Part shown: in pieces, positions 34,756 to 45,338 of the stretch
How positions within the stretch are numbered: position 1 is the stretch's first letter
Layout: the number at the start of each line of letters is the position of its first letter
Assembly: GCA_949358305.1 (NCBI GenBank)
Contig: OX442318.1
Span: forward strand, 1,846,501 to 1,910,500
Direction: 5' to 3'
DNA: 64,000 bases
Origin: Strigamia acuminata
Taxonomy: Eukaryota > Arthropoda > Chilopoda > Geophilomorpha > Linotaeniidae
Made by a program: the position numbers and the translations under genes
The notes under the pieces: generated by a model
What the model was told of the DNA's origin: nothing
Databases searched by the model: none
What the model saw: the letters and a program-made list of their open reading frames with translations, nothing else

Positions 34756-34850
34756 CTGTGCAAAGGCGCAGAGCACTGTGAAAGCAATATTGATGAAAAC
34801 TCTTAGTTCTTTGGCAAATGTTTGTTGTGGAATTAGCCGATCGAGATCAC
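34756..34850 (-). other. Probable 5' UTR exon of DEG/ENaC copy 2
   Basis: Ends at CACAG followed by gtaagtgtg on the minus strand; matches the block at 6554-6640 upstream of copy 1. Confidence 0.35.
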
Positions 34851-34989
34851 TAAGGCAACACTAATTGAAAATTGATCGCAATTTTCTCTAGAACGTAAAC
34901 ATCTATTAGCGCCAAGGAAAAATTACCAAACTTTTAACATCAACAATAATTTTTATTATTATTATTATTATTTATACTTATTATAATCG

Positions 34990-35632
34990 GTCTGGATCAG
35001 CTGGAGTTGTTGTAAGGTACTGCGTTCGGCTTCGATGGTTCTTTTGGAGACTGTCAAAGCGGTTTGTCAATCAATTTTAATAGAAAAAGTTCAGCGAGAA
35101 TAAAAATAATAATAATAATAATAATGTTTTCTTATTTCAACTTACTTGCTTAGAAAAGTGCGTGCACACTTGATGAGGTTCAAACATAATTGGAACTTGG
35201 AACAACTTTTTAATGGTTTTGTCAATAAAAGAAAATTAACTTCCTAGTCAGTCACAAGTCAATTTCAACAAGTTGTGGCAAACCAGTATTTAGCTACTTC
35301 TGTATTTTAGCCACGTGTTTTTCAATTTTCTATTTCAGATACAAAAGAGATATCAAAAAGTGACAAAAATACAGAACGCACTAACTTTGATCAAAGGAAA
35401 ATACTTTCTTGAGTGTTTATATACAACAAATCCATCGGGTTCCGCCCTAATTAATTATTTCTGGAATGTTGTTTTTCTTTGAGCATCGGACCAAAACACA
35501 CAAAGAGACAAAATGATGTTATTACAAAAAATTCTTAAATTTCATTTTTATTTATTATTTTCATAATTTCTTGATTTATTTTTATGTGAATCCCCGAATT
35601 AATTTTATGGGATTTCCTGATTTGCCTATGTC
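34990..35632. repeat. Duplicated block also found at 50780-51400
   Basis: Near-identical to 50780-51400 (shared AGAAAAAGTTCAGC, GCGTGCACACTTGATGAGG and GGTTCCGCCCTAATTAATTA). In both places it ends against a relic of channel exon 6, so a decayed channel copy was duplicated with it. Contains an AAT microsatellite. Confidence 0.75.
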
Positions 35633-35713
35633 TGTCGTCTCTAACGAGAACAACAGTTTTGACGAATAGATAATCCAAATAAGAATTAATTGAGTTGTAG
35701 ACATTATAACTCG
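35632..35713 (-). pseudogene. DEG/ENaC exon 6 relic (unit 2 TM1)
   Basis: Minus-strand translation gives SYNVYNSINSYLDYL and VKTVVLVRDD, which match the part of exon 6 after the second first-membrane segment in copies 1-4. No flanking exon parts remain; the piece that follows in a full exon is deleted here but survives at 51391-51520. Confidence 0.7.
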
Positions 35714-36155
35714 AGATTCAGTTTTGCTTCCAAATTTACTTGCATTGTAATCAGTGGTCACTTGATAAAAATATAAATTCTTTACAAATAATTTGTTAGT
35801 TGATTGTTATTAGTTTGGAACAGTCATTTGGATTGAGGGGAAATGAGGAGACTTGTAACAATTTGTATATTGTCTATCGTTAAATTTATTTTTACAATTT
35901 ACACGATATTACAAATGGTGTATTTTATGTGTCAAACCAAGATATTATGGTCCCTAAAATACAGTATATGCATCTGAAGGTTCCTCCAGTTCATATACTC
36001 TTCGGACTGCACTCCCACAACAGATTTCTTGTTGTCTGGCGGGAAACACATTAAAAGAAACAATAGTAAAGAAATCATTTGATACAAAGACTACTTGTAT
36101 CTCCTTTTTGTCTATTTAACCAGTCTAACTCTGCAAAATGGGCTCTGCGTGTGCA
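35714..36155. other. Non-coding, similar to channel 3' flanks
   Basis: 35820-35940 resembles 52980-53110 and 18050-18120, blocks in the 3' flanks of channel copies (shared TGTCTATC..AAGTTTATTTTTAC). No gene seen. Confidence 0.4.
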
Positions 36156-36160
36156 AAGAC

Positions 36161-36392
36161 TGTTAGATTAAGAAATAAATGTCCACACATCACTTAGATA
36201 AACAAACATACTGGTATATTGTCCAATATAGCTTCAAATTACACACAAGCGCTTCACGCTGATAATCACCGACAATCATCAAGTTCACACAATCCCACAA
36301 TGCAATTCAACTCAACATTAATACTAACAAACTCGTTCCACAAATCAACTTAATCTCTAACACATTAATTATTGTAACAAAACTCTCTAACA
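36161..36392 (-). repeat. Copia 3' LTR (232 bp)
   Basis: TG..CA ended; flanked outside by AAGAC. The minus-strand element makes this the downstream LTR. Confidence 0.95.
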
Positions 36393-36405
36393 AATCCCCC
36401 TCTTG
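36393..36405 (-). other. Copia polypurine tract
   Basis: Minus strand reads AAGAGGGGGATT directly before the 3' LTR. Confidence 0.75.
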
Positions 36406-36448
36406 TTAATATAATTATTCAAACACTTAAAACAACACTTTCAATAAT

Positions 36449-39400
36449 TCAAACACTACTGTTCATTACTTCTTCGATCTTCACACCGGATAAGTTTTTA
36501 GTTAAGAAATCCGCTAATTGCTTTTCTCCGGGAATATGTTTCACTTCCACTTTCTGGCTTGTTATCAGGTCTTTAGCCAAATTAACTCTTCTATTTAAAA
36601 ATTTTGTTCGCATCTTGTGCGTTCCTTCAGTCATTAGTGTTATCACATTCAAACTGTCACAATAAATTTTTCCTTTTCCCTGCAAATCTTCTTTATTCAA
36701 ATCCTCAATTAAATCTCTGTGCCAGATGAGTTCTTTGATGCCTTCATGAAATGCTTCCAATTCGCTTTCGGTCGTTGATTGTGCTACGAATTTCTGCTTT
36801 TTTGATTTCCAATGTATTAAATCTTTACCATACAAAACTAATAATCCTGAAAATGATTTGCTGTCCAACGTTTTATCCCAGCTAGCATCAGTAAAAACTT
36901 CCAATGTCTTTCCTTCGCTTCCGTACGTGATGCCATAATTTTCAGTTCCTTTGAGATAACGTAGAACTCTTTTTAATCCTTCCAGATGTATCTCTCTCGG
37001 TTCCTGGTTGTAACGCGATAAATTTCCAAGCGTGAAACTTAGATCTGGTCTGGTGTGCGTTGCCAAGTATAATAATCTTCCTAACAGTTCTTGGTACATT
37101 TTCTTATCCGTTTTTTCACTTTCTTGGCATTCGTCAATGTTTTGGTTTGGTTCTCCCGGCGACTTTGCGCCGTTGCATTTGTCTAGGCTGTACATTTCCA
37201 GTAATTTCTGTACGTAAGCTTTCTGATGCACAAAAATTTTTCCTTCTGTTTGTTCTAGTTGCATTCCTAAAACAGTTTTTGCGTCTCCTAGGGTGACTAG
37301 GTTTACTGCCTTTCTTAGTTTTTCCAAAATCTTGTTTTCAAATGTTATGTTGCTTGCCACTGATAACATGTCATCCACGTGTAATCCAATTATCATATAA
37401 TTTACTTCAATGAATATATAATACAAGCATTCATCATCCTTGGATTGCTTTAGTCCCATTGATTTCAATATTTGGTCAATCAGCTCGTTCCAAGTTCGTC
37501 CACTTTGTTTTAGTCCATATATGCTTCGTATCAAATAGCAAATTTCATCTTCTCTCCCTTTTTCCTTGAATCCCTCGGGTTGTTCCATCCATATTTTTTC
37601 CTTCAATTTTGCGTTCAAATACGCTGTTTTTACGTCGTGTAATCGTATGAGTTTTCCGTGTTTTGCTGCAAATGCAAAAATAAATCTGACGGATTCAATT
37701 CTGATCACTGGTGAATATGTCTCGTCCACGTCAACGCCGTAAGTTTGTGAACATCCATTTGCGACTAATCTCGCTCTAAATCGTCCTTCCGTTCCTTCTT
37801 CATTTGGTTTATATCGGTAAACCCATTTGCATCTTATTGTTTTTCTTCCCTCAATTCGTTTCTCCAACTTCCATACGTCCAATCTCTTCATTTCCTTCAT
37901 TTCTTCCTCCATTGCGTCATGCCATTTGTCTTTTTGATCACTTTTCATTGCTTCTTTGTATGATTTTGGTATCTGCATTTCTCGCATCAATTTTACAGAA
38001 GTTTTGATTTTTATTCTTTGTGATCTTCTTACTCCTTGTTCTTGTAATGCTTCTTCATTTTGTTTTCTTTCAGCTTTGTTTTTCTTTTTCATTTCTTCTT
38101 TAGTTGTTCCTTTTGGTCTTCCTTTCTTATTTTGTTCTTGATTCACGTTTTGTTGTTTCTCGTCTTCATCTGTGTTGTCATCATCTTCTGTGATGTTTCT
38201 ATTGTTTTCTTGTATCTCGTTGTTTGTCTCTGTATTTTCTTCATCAATGTTCTCGTCATTTTCTGATAATTGTTTATTATCCCCGTTGCTACCTTCTTCT
38301 AGATTGTGCTCATCTTGATTGTTAATTTCCACTTGTTCATCTGTATGCAAATCTATGGTTTCTTCTTCATCTGAACTGTCATCTGCCGTAGGTGGTGCCG
38401 TTTTGTCTTCTTCCTTTTTATTTTTCCATCTGTGTACGCCATTTTCTGTCTCGTCAAATTTTACATCTGATGTTTCTCTCACACAGTCTGCTTTGATATC
38501 ATAAATTCTGTAGGCTTTCCTGTTCGTTGCATAGCCAATAAATATTCCTATTGTTGATCTGTCATCCAATTTCTTCTTTTTTCTTTTGTCCAACATGAAT
38601 GCTGTGCACCCAAATCTCTTAAAATAAGCCACGCTGGGTTTGTATTCAGACCATACTTCTTCCGGTGTAAGTCCATGTGCTTTTGTTATGCAATGGTTAC
38701 GTATCTTCATTGCTGTTAATGCTGCTTCACCCCAAAAATATTTTGGCAATTCAGAGTCTTTTAGCAAACATCTTATCATTTCCATCACGGTTCTGTTTAT
38801 TCTTTCAACCACGGAGTTGCTCTCTGGCGTGTGTGCCGTTGTCAGCTGGTGATGTATTCCTCTGTCCGTCAACCATTTTTCAAATACATCTGATGTGAAT
38901 TCACCTCCGTTGTCTGATCTGAGAAATTTTACTTTCTTCTCTTTTTGTCGTTCCCATTTTTCAATTAACGTTTTTATGGCATTTTCCGCTTCATTCTTGT
39001 GTTTCAACAATGTTATGTCCATTTTTCTCGAAAAATCATCGACTATAATCATTATGTATTTTTTTCCCGTGGGTGTTTTAGGATTCAAAGATCCCATCAA
39101 GTCTACGTGTAACAATTCGTTTACTGTTGTCGATTGTCTCTCATTTATTCCTTTTCGCGGTCGTTTTGTCATTTTACTCATTATGCACACGTCGCATACT
39201 TGGTTGTCTGGTCCATCTTTGTATTCAATCCCTCTTACTGCGTTTTTGTTCCTCATCTCATCTATTGAACGGAAATTTACATGCCCCATTCTGCAATGCC
39301 ATGTTTTTATTTTTTCTTTGGCTGTAAATCCGCTTTCCATTGATTGTGCTTGAGTTTTGACAATATATCTGTCTCCTATTCGCTTTCCACGCATCGCATA

Positions 39401-39655
39401 ATCGTTAAATGCAATTTCCACTTCAGTTTTATGTGCAATCCGTACCTCTTCCTTGTCATACACAACCACAAAATCGTTATCTGTCATTTTTGGCACGGAT
39501 AATAAATTGTCTGAGATGCCTGGTACGTACAAAACATTTTTTAGTAACGTTTCAATTTTTCCTTCATCATGGCTAATTTTCATGTCTCCAATTGCATCGG
39601 TACTCGTGATTCCTGATGCAGTTTCAATTTCCCTGCCATTTCCCTGCACGCACAT
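36449..39655 (-). CDS. pol: Copia Pol: integrase, reverse transcriptase, RNase H
   Basis: About 1068 residues. It begins with the C-terminal half of the protease domain ([13 protein letters not shown]). Integrase follows: zinc-binding WHCRMGH and CDVC, then catalytic acids in [19 protein letters not shown] and [14 protein letters not shown]. An acidic Gln/Asn/Glu spacer separates it from the reverse transcriptase: [40 protein letters not shown] and the catalytic HVDDML (usually YVDD). RNase H has FTDASWDKT and [12 protein letters not shown]. The upstream Gag-protease frame is offset by one base, so this frame has no natural start of its own; the given start is only the first in-frame ATG. Confidence 0.92.
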   Translation of the reverse strand: MCVQGNGREIETASGITSTDAIGDMKISHDEGKIETLLKNVLYVPGISDNLLSVPKMTDNDFVVVYDKEEVRIAHKTEVEIAFNDYAMRGKRIGDRYIVKTQAQSMESGFTAKEKIKTWHCRMGHVNFRSIDEMRNKNAVRGIEYKDGPDNQVCDVCIMSKMTKRPRKGINERQSTTVNELLHVDLMGSLNPKTPTGKKYIMIIVDDFSRKMDITLLKHKNEAENAIKTLIEKWERQKEKKVKFLRSDNGGEFTSDVFEKWLTDRGIHHQLTTAHTPESNSVVERINRTVMEMIRCLLKDSELPKYFWGEAALTAMKIRNHCITKAHGLTPEEVWSEYKPSVAYFKRFGCTAFMLDKRKKKKLDDRSTIGIFIGYATNRKAYRIYDIKADCVRETSDVKFDETENGVHRWKNKKEEDKTAPPTADDSSDEEETIDLHTDEQVEINNQDEHNLEEGSNGDNKQLSENDENIDEENTETNNEIQENNRNITEDDDNTDEDEKQQNVNQEQNKKGRPKGTTKEEMKKKNKAERKQNEEALQEQGVRRSQRIKIKTSVKLMREMQIPKSYKEAMKSDQKDKWHDAMEEEMKEMKRLDVWKLEKRIEGRKTIRCKWVYRYKPNEEGTEGRFRARLVANGCSQTYGVDVDETYSPVIRIESVRFIFAFAAKHGKLIRLHDVKTAYLNAKLKEKIWMEQPEGFKEKGREDEICYLIRSIYGLKQSGRTWNELIDQILKSMGLKQSKDDECLYYIFIEVNYMIIGLHVDDMLSVASNITFENKILEKLRKAVNLVTLGDAKTVLGMQLEQTEGKIFVHQKAYVQKLLEMYSLDKCNGAKSPGEPNQNIDECQESEKTDKKMYQELLGRLLYLATHTRPDLSFTLGNLSRYNQEPREIHLEGLKRVLRYLKGTENYGITYGSEGKTLEVFTDASWDKTLDSKSFSGLLVLYGKDLIHWKSKKQKFVAQSTTESELEAFHEGIKELIWHRDLIEDLNKEDLQGKGKIYCDSLNVITLMTEGTHKMRTKFLNRRVNLAKDLITSQKVEVKHIPGEKQLADFLTKNLSGVKIEEVMNSSV

Positions 39656-41009
39656 TCATCAACAAATCACGTTCTTTTGTTATGTGGCTTGTTGCCCCCG
39701 AATCTGATATCCACTCAATTTGGTGTTCTTGTGCTTTTGTTTTTTCTTGTATTTCTTTTACCATCATAAATCTTTCCACTTTCAATTCTTCATCATTTTC
39801 CATACAGTTGCATATCTTGATTTTTCTCCCTGTTGCGACTAAAGTTTCATGTGGGATCAAGTCGCCATCTTTGTTTCTCTTAAATTCAGTTTTCCATATT
39901 TTTTCAGCTATTTCTTCACAAATGTGCTTGTTTGGCTTCTCAACAGCTGTCATCACGTTTTGTTTCTGCCCTCTTCCTCTGCCTCGATTTCCAAAGTTTC
40001 CTCTTCCTCTGCCACGACCTTTGTTGCTGTCATTTTCGGTTTTTTTCTCATCTTTGCAGTCTGCTGCCAAATGCCCTGGCCATCCGCAATTATAGCATTT
40101 TTGCTTGCTGCGACAATCTTTTTTGTAATGGCCCCTGCCTGAGCAGTTATAGCAAATTATATTTCTGTTCTCTCTGGCCTTTTGTATGTTCTCTGTGGGT
40201 TTTTTTTCGTTATTCTGTTTTTCCCCTTCGCACAGCTTTAGCCCGCTTCTTAAATCGGCCATTTTTAATCCTTTTTGAAAATTCAATGCTTGTTTAGCAT
40301 TCTGGAACTCTCTCCTCAGTCCATTCTTTATATGAAAGATTAATTCCGTTTCCTCCATTACTCCTCCAGCTTGTAGATAGCATTGTCGTAATCCTTGTGC
40401 TCGATTACAGTAATCATCTACGGTTTCAGTTTTTTCCATTGATATGTGTGAAACCGCAAAGTTTGCCTCTATTTTTGTTTTTTCTGCCGTACTCTGCATG
40501 TCATCTTCTATTTGCTTCCATAATTTTTTAGCATTCTTTTCATGCATATATATCATCTGTTTACTCTCACTCATGTTGTCTATTAACATCATTTTCGCCT
40601 TCGCATTTTTGTCGTCGTAATCATTCCAAGCCTTGTCTTCATCGTCTCCTTTCACTTTTCCTTGTGGTGGTTCGTTTTCTATTATAACTGGTTTCCACAA
40701 TTTTTTCCCTCTTAAATGGTCTTCTAATCGACAGGCCCACAGTGCATAATTTTGAGCAGTAAGTGCGGGAATTCCGTACGTGTTTTCTTTACGGTGCGCC
40801 ATCTTGTGGTCCTCTTCACTACTACTGCTTGATGTGGTTTCCTCGTTGCTATCCGTGTTGCTTTTTCTATTATCACTGCTTGATGTGCTATCCTCCTCAC
40901 TGCTGCTTGATGCACTTTCTTCTTCTGATTCCACTAACTTTCGTAGCTCAGATAATAGTCTATTGTCCTCCCAAAAGCTCATCCGTGCCCGCTTTATGCA
41001 CGCTTCCAC
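39624..41009 (-). CDS. gag: Copia Gag and N-terminal protease
   Basis: About 461 residues. A Ser/Glu-rich N-terminus is followed by the copia Gag core ([15 protein letters not shown]), then two CCHC zinc knuckles ([14 protein letters not shown] and [14 protein letters not shown]), an Arg/Gly stretch and the protease active site [11 protein letters not shown]. The frame stops about 20 residues after the active site, while the matching rest of the protease lies in the next frame from 39655. As the shift falls inside a folded domain and after the active site, I take it as a mutation and not a programmed frameshift. Confidence 0.9.
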   Translation of the reverse strand: MEACIKRARMSFWEDNRLLSELRKLVESEEESASSSSEEDSTSSSDNRKSNTDSNEETTSSSSSEEDHKMAHRKENTYGIPALTAQNYALWACRLEDHLRGKKLWKPVIIENEPPQGKVKGDDEDKAWNDYDDKNAKAKMMLIDNMSESKQMIYMHEKNAKKLWKQIEDDMQSTAEKTKIEANFAVSHISMEKTETVDDYCNRAQGLRQCYLQAGGVMEETELIFHIKNGLRREFQNAKQALNFQKGLKMADLRSGLKLCEGEKQNNEKKPTENIQKARENRNIICYNCSGRGHYKKDCRSKQKCYNCGWPGHLAADCKDEKKTENDSNKGRGRGRGNFGNRGRGRGQKQNVMTAVEKPNKHICEEIAEKIWKTEFKRNKDGDLIPHETLVATGRKIKICNCMENDEELKVERFMMVKEIQEKTKAQEHQIEWISDSGATSHITKERDLLMNVRAGKWQGN

Positions 41010-41085
41010 TGGTTGGTTTCGGTTTTCGTTTTACTGCTTTTTCTAACCTTTTTCCTCCACAGTGTTGAGTTTCAGCAAGTTCCTT

Positions 41086-41097
41086 CCTCTGCTACCA
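41086..41097 (-). other. Copia primer-binding site (initiator tRNA-Met type)
   Basis: Immediately after the 5' LTR the minus strand reads TGGTAGCAGAGG, complementary to the 3' end (CCTCTGCTACCA) of metazoan initiator tRNA-Met. Confidence 0.85.
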
Positions 41098-41329
41098 TGT
41101 TAGATTAAGAAATAAATGTCCACACATCACTTAGATAAACAAACAAACTGGTATATTGTCCAATATAGCTTCAAATTACACACAAGCGCTTCACGCTGAT
41201 AATCACCGACAATCATCAAGTTCACACAATCCCACAATGCAATTCAACTCAACATTAATACTAACAAACTCGTTCCACAAATCAACTTAATCTCTAACAC
41301 ATTAATTATTGTAACAAAACTCTCTAACA
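41098..41329 (-). repeat. Copia 5' LTR (232 bp)
   Basis: Same length as the other LTR, one base different; AAGAC follows at 41330-41334. Confidence 0.95.
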
Positions 41330-41622
41330 AAGACATGCTACGCTTGTATAAATTAAATGAAGTATTATCAATTTGGAATGTTTGAGACACGAAATAGTTA
41401 AAAGCTAAAGCGTGTTCATGTTCATGTTCGCTGTAAGCTGTTCGCACAAACTATTCATGTACCCGAACTTGAACTTACCGTATCTAAAATTTTTGGTAAT
41501 TATTTTTCCAATTTTTCTAGAAATTGAGTTAATTTTTTGAAATTATGACCAATTTACAATGTGCGTTTAAAATGTGCGTAAGTAGACACTGAAAGAAGTT
41601 AGTGGCTGGCACACAACAAGAG

Positions 41623-41628
41623 TTTATT
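41623..41628 (-). terminator. Poly(A) signal of DEG/ENaC copy 3
   Basis: Minus-strand AATAAA about 280 bases past the stop, in a 3' region nearly identical to that of copy 1. Confidence 0.4.
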
Positions 41629-43371
41629 TTACAATTTAGTACATTCGAGATGAAATACATTACAGTTTTTGAAATTGAAATCAACACTAAGCTTAAAATT
41701 TCATTACGAATGCAGCTGGTGTTAAATGTTCCTTGACAAAGTTATTTGTTACAGCTACACATGTTACATGCATTAAATGAGGCTGGCGTATACTTTTATA
41801 TTTATTCTATACTTTTATAAGATACGAACAAAATGTTTGTGAAAAGTGAAATAATAGAATTATTAGAATGAATAGTTGAAGAGTGGTTTTGTTGACTTTT
41901 GAATCAAATGAAATATTCAACAAGTGAAAATATTGAGAGACTGGTCAAAATACCAAAAATTGATCCGATTTGACAAAATAATTTGACTAATGGAATTACT
42001 TTCTGTTCTTCTATTACTTCTCTTATGTTGCTGTTAATACTGTATGTTATCAAATGGCCTGCCCCTTTTCTTAGTTGAATAAATAGAGGTATGAATATTG
42101 TTTCTTCATAGCGTGCTGCACATTTGCAGTCTTTCCGGGGATCTGTCTTGAATTGAGTCTCCAAATATTGGTTGGTAGTTCTCTTAGCTGTTATGTGATC
42201 CTGGCAATCAGGTAACGAACTGTTTTCCATGAACGGTAATCTAATAGAATAACATGAATAGTGTCACCGCATTTCTACTATTGAAAAATGATTTAAGCAT
42301 AGCAGTTTAAAAATTTGCTTTTGATGCTGTTGACGTCCAAATTAATATGTTAAGTGAATAGAAACTCACTTGCACGTGAATAATTGTTGTTTGAGCTTTG
42401 TTTTGAAACATTTCTGCTCACATTGGGTAACAAGTTCATTTACTTGACAGGGACTTGTGGGAGTATTTATTCGAATGAGCTGAAAATAACAAACTCAGCA
42501 AATAACGATGACTTTACCATGTGCAGAAATTCTACCGTTTGACGCGAAAGGTCGATCAGATTGATGTGTTTAGGTTGTCTGTAGAAAATGTGTTTGGGAT
42601 GAAATAATTGATTTTGCGGCATAATGAAGTTCTACAATGAATGCAAAGAAATAAACATTGGAAAGATGAGAAATTGACACAATATCTCACTGGTAGATCT
42701 TGATCTTGATTGCACTCTGGGATAATACTGGGAATTTCATCCATAAAACTTAACATGTTTTTCTTTGGACTATATGGCTCATCAACTGTAAACATATGAA
42801 AGTGATAGAGAAAATATTTGCAATTATTTGTACCTTTCTGAAATGCGGTGCATATTCCAAATGCCGTTGACAAAAAAGATAGTTTTACTAATTTGGGATT
42901 TGGTTGGTTATACTGCAAAAGAATTTATTTGTAATAGTAATTTCCAAAACACTTAGGAAGAGGCAAGGTTGAATGAGGATATTGAGGAATGGGAAGTTGT
43001 CAAAACCACACATTAGGATTATTCATATATAGGGTGTCTAAAAAAAATTTATACACCATCGTACATTACCACTGCAGCAAGACGCGATACTTTTTTTCAT
43101 TCTGATAACATTACTGCTAAAGAAATCCATAAATGTTCCCTACACCGGACCAGTAGTGGTTCAAAACTGCCCACAACTAATGATTATTATGTACAATATT
43201 GTTACACGGATAAGCCACACTGTGAACCAGCTGCATTTTAGATTATTTAGTACTGCTAAAGCTCGCTAGATGGCGTTCACCACAGTTAGGTAATGGATTA
43301 GGCTATTAAGACCAAACAGGGGAAAACAGAGTTAACTTAATAACTAATGCAGCCCATAAGAGTATGTGACT

Positions 43372-43720
43372 GATATGGTCTTCGCCAGGGCAATTAGGGG
43401 ACTAATTACTCTGGTGTGGGACGCATACTCACGTAAAATAACGGAGAATTTCTAATATTGGTTGGTTGGCCTTTATTATGTTGGCTAGGGATATGGGGAA
43501 TCTCACTACCCGTTGCGGGGGTGCCACGAAGGCACGCCGCACCGGCAACCGACCCGTCACACAGTGGGCGTGAGCCCAATGGGTGACGTGGTCGGTTCAA
43601 CTTTACATTCATGTCGTACTCACCTACGACCCGCAGTAGCCACTCATGGAGGCTGCATCATGGAAGACGCCATGACACTGAGCGTTTCTGTGGTGAATGG
43701 GAAGGAGTGCAGAGTCCACA
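43372..43720 (-). repeat. Dispersed ~300-bp repeat, copy iii
   Basis: Begins TGTGACTGATATGGTCTT and contains GTGAGCCCAATGGGTGACGT and AGCCACTCATGG. Open frames across it are not shared with the other copies. Confidence 0.6.
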
Positions 43721-44293
43721 CAGCCAGCCAGTGTATGGTTTGGCAGAACTCAACCTATCTTCTAAAGCGTTTAGATAAAGTGTCATCCATACTTAATGTT
43801 ATTTGGTCTTGTTATACTTTGTATGATTTATGTTTCTTATAACCTGTATAGTTCAAAGCTATATACCGTACCGCCTCGTTTAATAGCCTGGGCGTTTAAT
43901 AATTTTTTTCATTTAATCTCAAATGATAAAATTCAACTTGGATCTTGGAACTATTTTTCACCTAGCAACTGTTGTTTACAGTATTCATACACTAGGCCTG
44001 ATTGCTCAGATTGGATGTATACACAGACAAAATAGTGCAAACTTTCAGCTCATTGTTTACATTGTTGGCTGTTTATGGAATGAAATTATTTCAGGGTCTC
44101 ATTCAGCATGATATAACAATCCTTCACGTTTAATATTACAACAATCTGTGAGTGTATTATACATGTGCTCCCCTTGTTAGGCATGTTATGTAATGACCAA
44201 GAGCAACGCCAAACTTGTTTTTAGTTTTTAATGTTTAATTTTAAGTTTAATTGTAATGTTTTAATTTTCATTTTAATGAATAAAGAAGGAACT

Positions 44294-44631
44294 CTACATG
44301 AATAAACAGAGTGTGGACTGAACATCAGCTCGACAGTTCGGGCACTTTGCAGGTCTCCTCTCTGTATGCGCAGTGGTCATAACTTGGTCGCTGCAGGCTG
44401 CGCAGAAGCATATATGCGCGCAGGGCAGCATGGCAGTGTTTCTGTCAGTCAGTAGACAAACCACACACAGGCCTTGACCTGATCCTCATCCGATTCCACA
44501 CCGGCTAGGTCTGCTGCGACGGCCACTATCTTGGTGGGCACAACATTCGCACGGCGCGTAGCAGCACGTACAGCTGCCTCTTGGCCGTGGATAGTACTGC
44601 CAAAGCTTGGTGTCATGAGCATCATGAGCAA
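44294..44631 (-). pseudogene. RING-finger (C3HC4) protein relic
   Basis: On the minus strand the frame from 44631 ends ESDEDQVKAC, where a TG-repeat shift moves it. The next frame continues VVCLLTDRNTAMLPCAHIC, then FCAACSDQV and KCPNCRADVQSTLCLFM and a stop at 44294-44296. The Cys/His spacing fits a C3HC4 RING of the MIB/IAP-like class (CxxC, CxHxCxxC, CPxC). RING domains usually act as E3 ubiquitin ligases. It lies within a TIR element, so it may be captured cargo. The two-base shift makes it a relic. The upstream 50 residues are Ala-rich and not recognised. Confidence 0.6.
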
Positions 44632-44909
44632 TGTTGCTCTTAGACATTATAAACGCAACTTGAACTGTTGCGCTTAGGAATGTTGCTCCAAGTACGCGCC
44701 AGCGGCATTTTATATATTTTTCTGACCTTAAATAGTAACTTATGTAACGTGTGCGGGGCTTTCGGAACGTTATCTAAACATAATTTCATGTTTACCCGGC
44801 ACCAATTTGAAACCTGGCGTTTATACAGGACCGGCGCGTATAGATTTTTGGGTCGATGCCTGCCCGGCGCTTTAAAGGGGCCGGCGCTTTAGTGAACCCC
44901 AACTATTAA

Positions 44910-45338
44910 CCTTCCCATAGCCAAGCCGGCCTTCTTTTAAAATGCTTCTGCGCATGTGCAGAATCTTATTTTTCCAGGTGCAATCGCATTTTTTCTTGTT
45001 TGAGCACATTAAAACATGTGCTGAGGCCAGGAAAAATGTGATTGCACCTGGAAAATTAAGATTCTGCACATGCGCAGAAGCGTTTCAATATACCGCCTAG
45101 TGCTAAAAAGTGGCAAAACAGTGTACAGCGCTCACGTAATGGTGTTTTATGTTGTAAATATTATTATTATTATCAGTTTAACTTATTAATAATCAAAAAA
45201 ATATTAGAACTTAGTTATTTAGAAAAAATATTTTTGGAGGAATTAAAGCTGGTCCCCGAAATTAATTTTCAGGAAAAAAAGTGTTAGTTATTTTACTACT
45301 TTTGTTATTTTTCTGACCCCACCATGGCTGTGGGAAGG
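44910..45338. mobile_element. TTAA MITE nested in the 43866-45356 element
   Basis: TTAA at 44906-44909 and 45339-45342, inverted ends CCTTCCCATAGCCA (one mismatch). 429 bp with an internal inverted repeat (TGCGCATGTGCAGAATCTTA and its complement). A related, rearranged copy is at 59800-60195. Confidence 0.75.

Larger units (their letters stand above)
36161..41329 (-). mobile_element. Ty1/copia retrotransposon, nearly complete
   Basis: Two 232-bp LTRs (TGTTAG..TAACA) with identical 5-bp duplications AAGAC at 36156-36160 and 41330-41334. The LTRs differ at one base (ACATACTGG against ACAAACTGG). PBS and polypurine tract are in place. Gag and Pol have every expected domain in the copia order (Gag, PR, IN, RT, RNase H). 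A frame break in the protease is the only obvious lesion. Recent insertion. Confidence 0.95.

Noticed and set aside
36999-41068. Plus-strand open frames rich in Phe, Leu and Ser opposite the copia element
   Set aside because: Antisense to Gag-Pol; the hydrophobic text is the complement of Lys/Glu-rich coding.
43406-43612. Minus-strand ORF with NRPRHPLGSRPLCDGSVAG (also in 55698-56072)
   Set aside because: Part of the dispersed repeat; frames are broken in other copies and no domain is seen.
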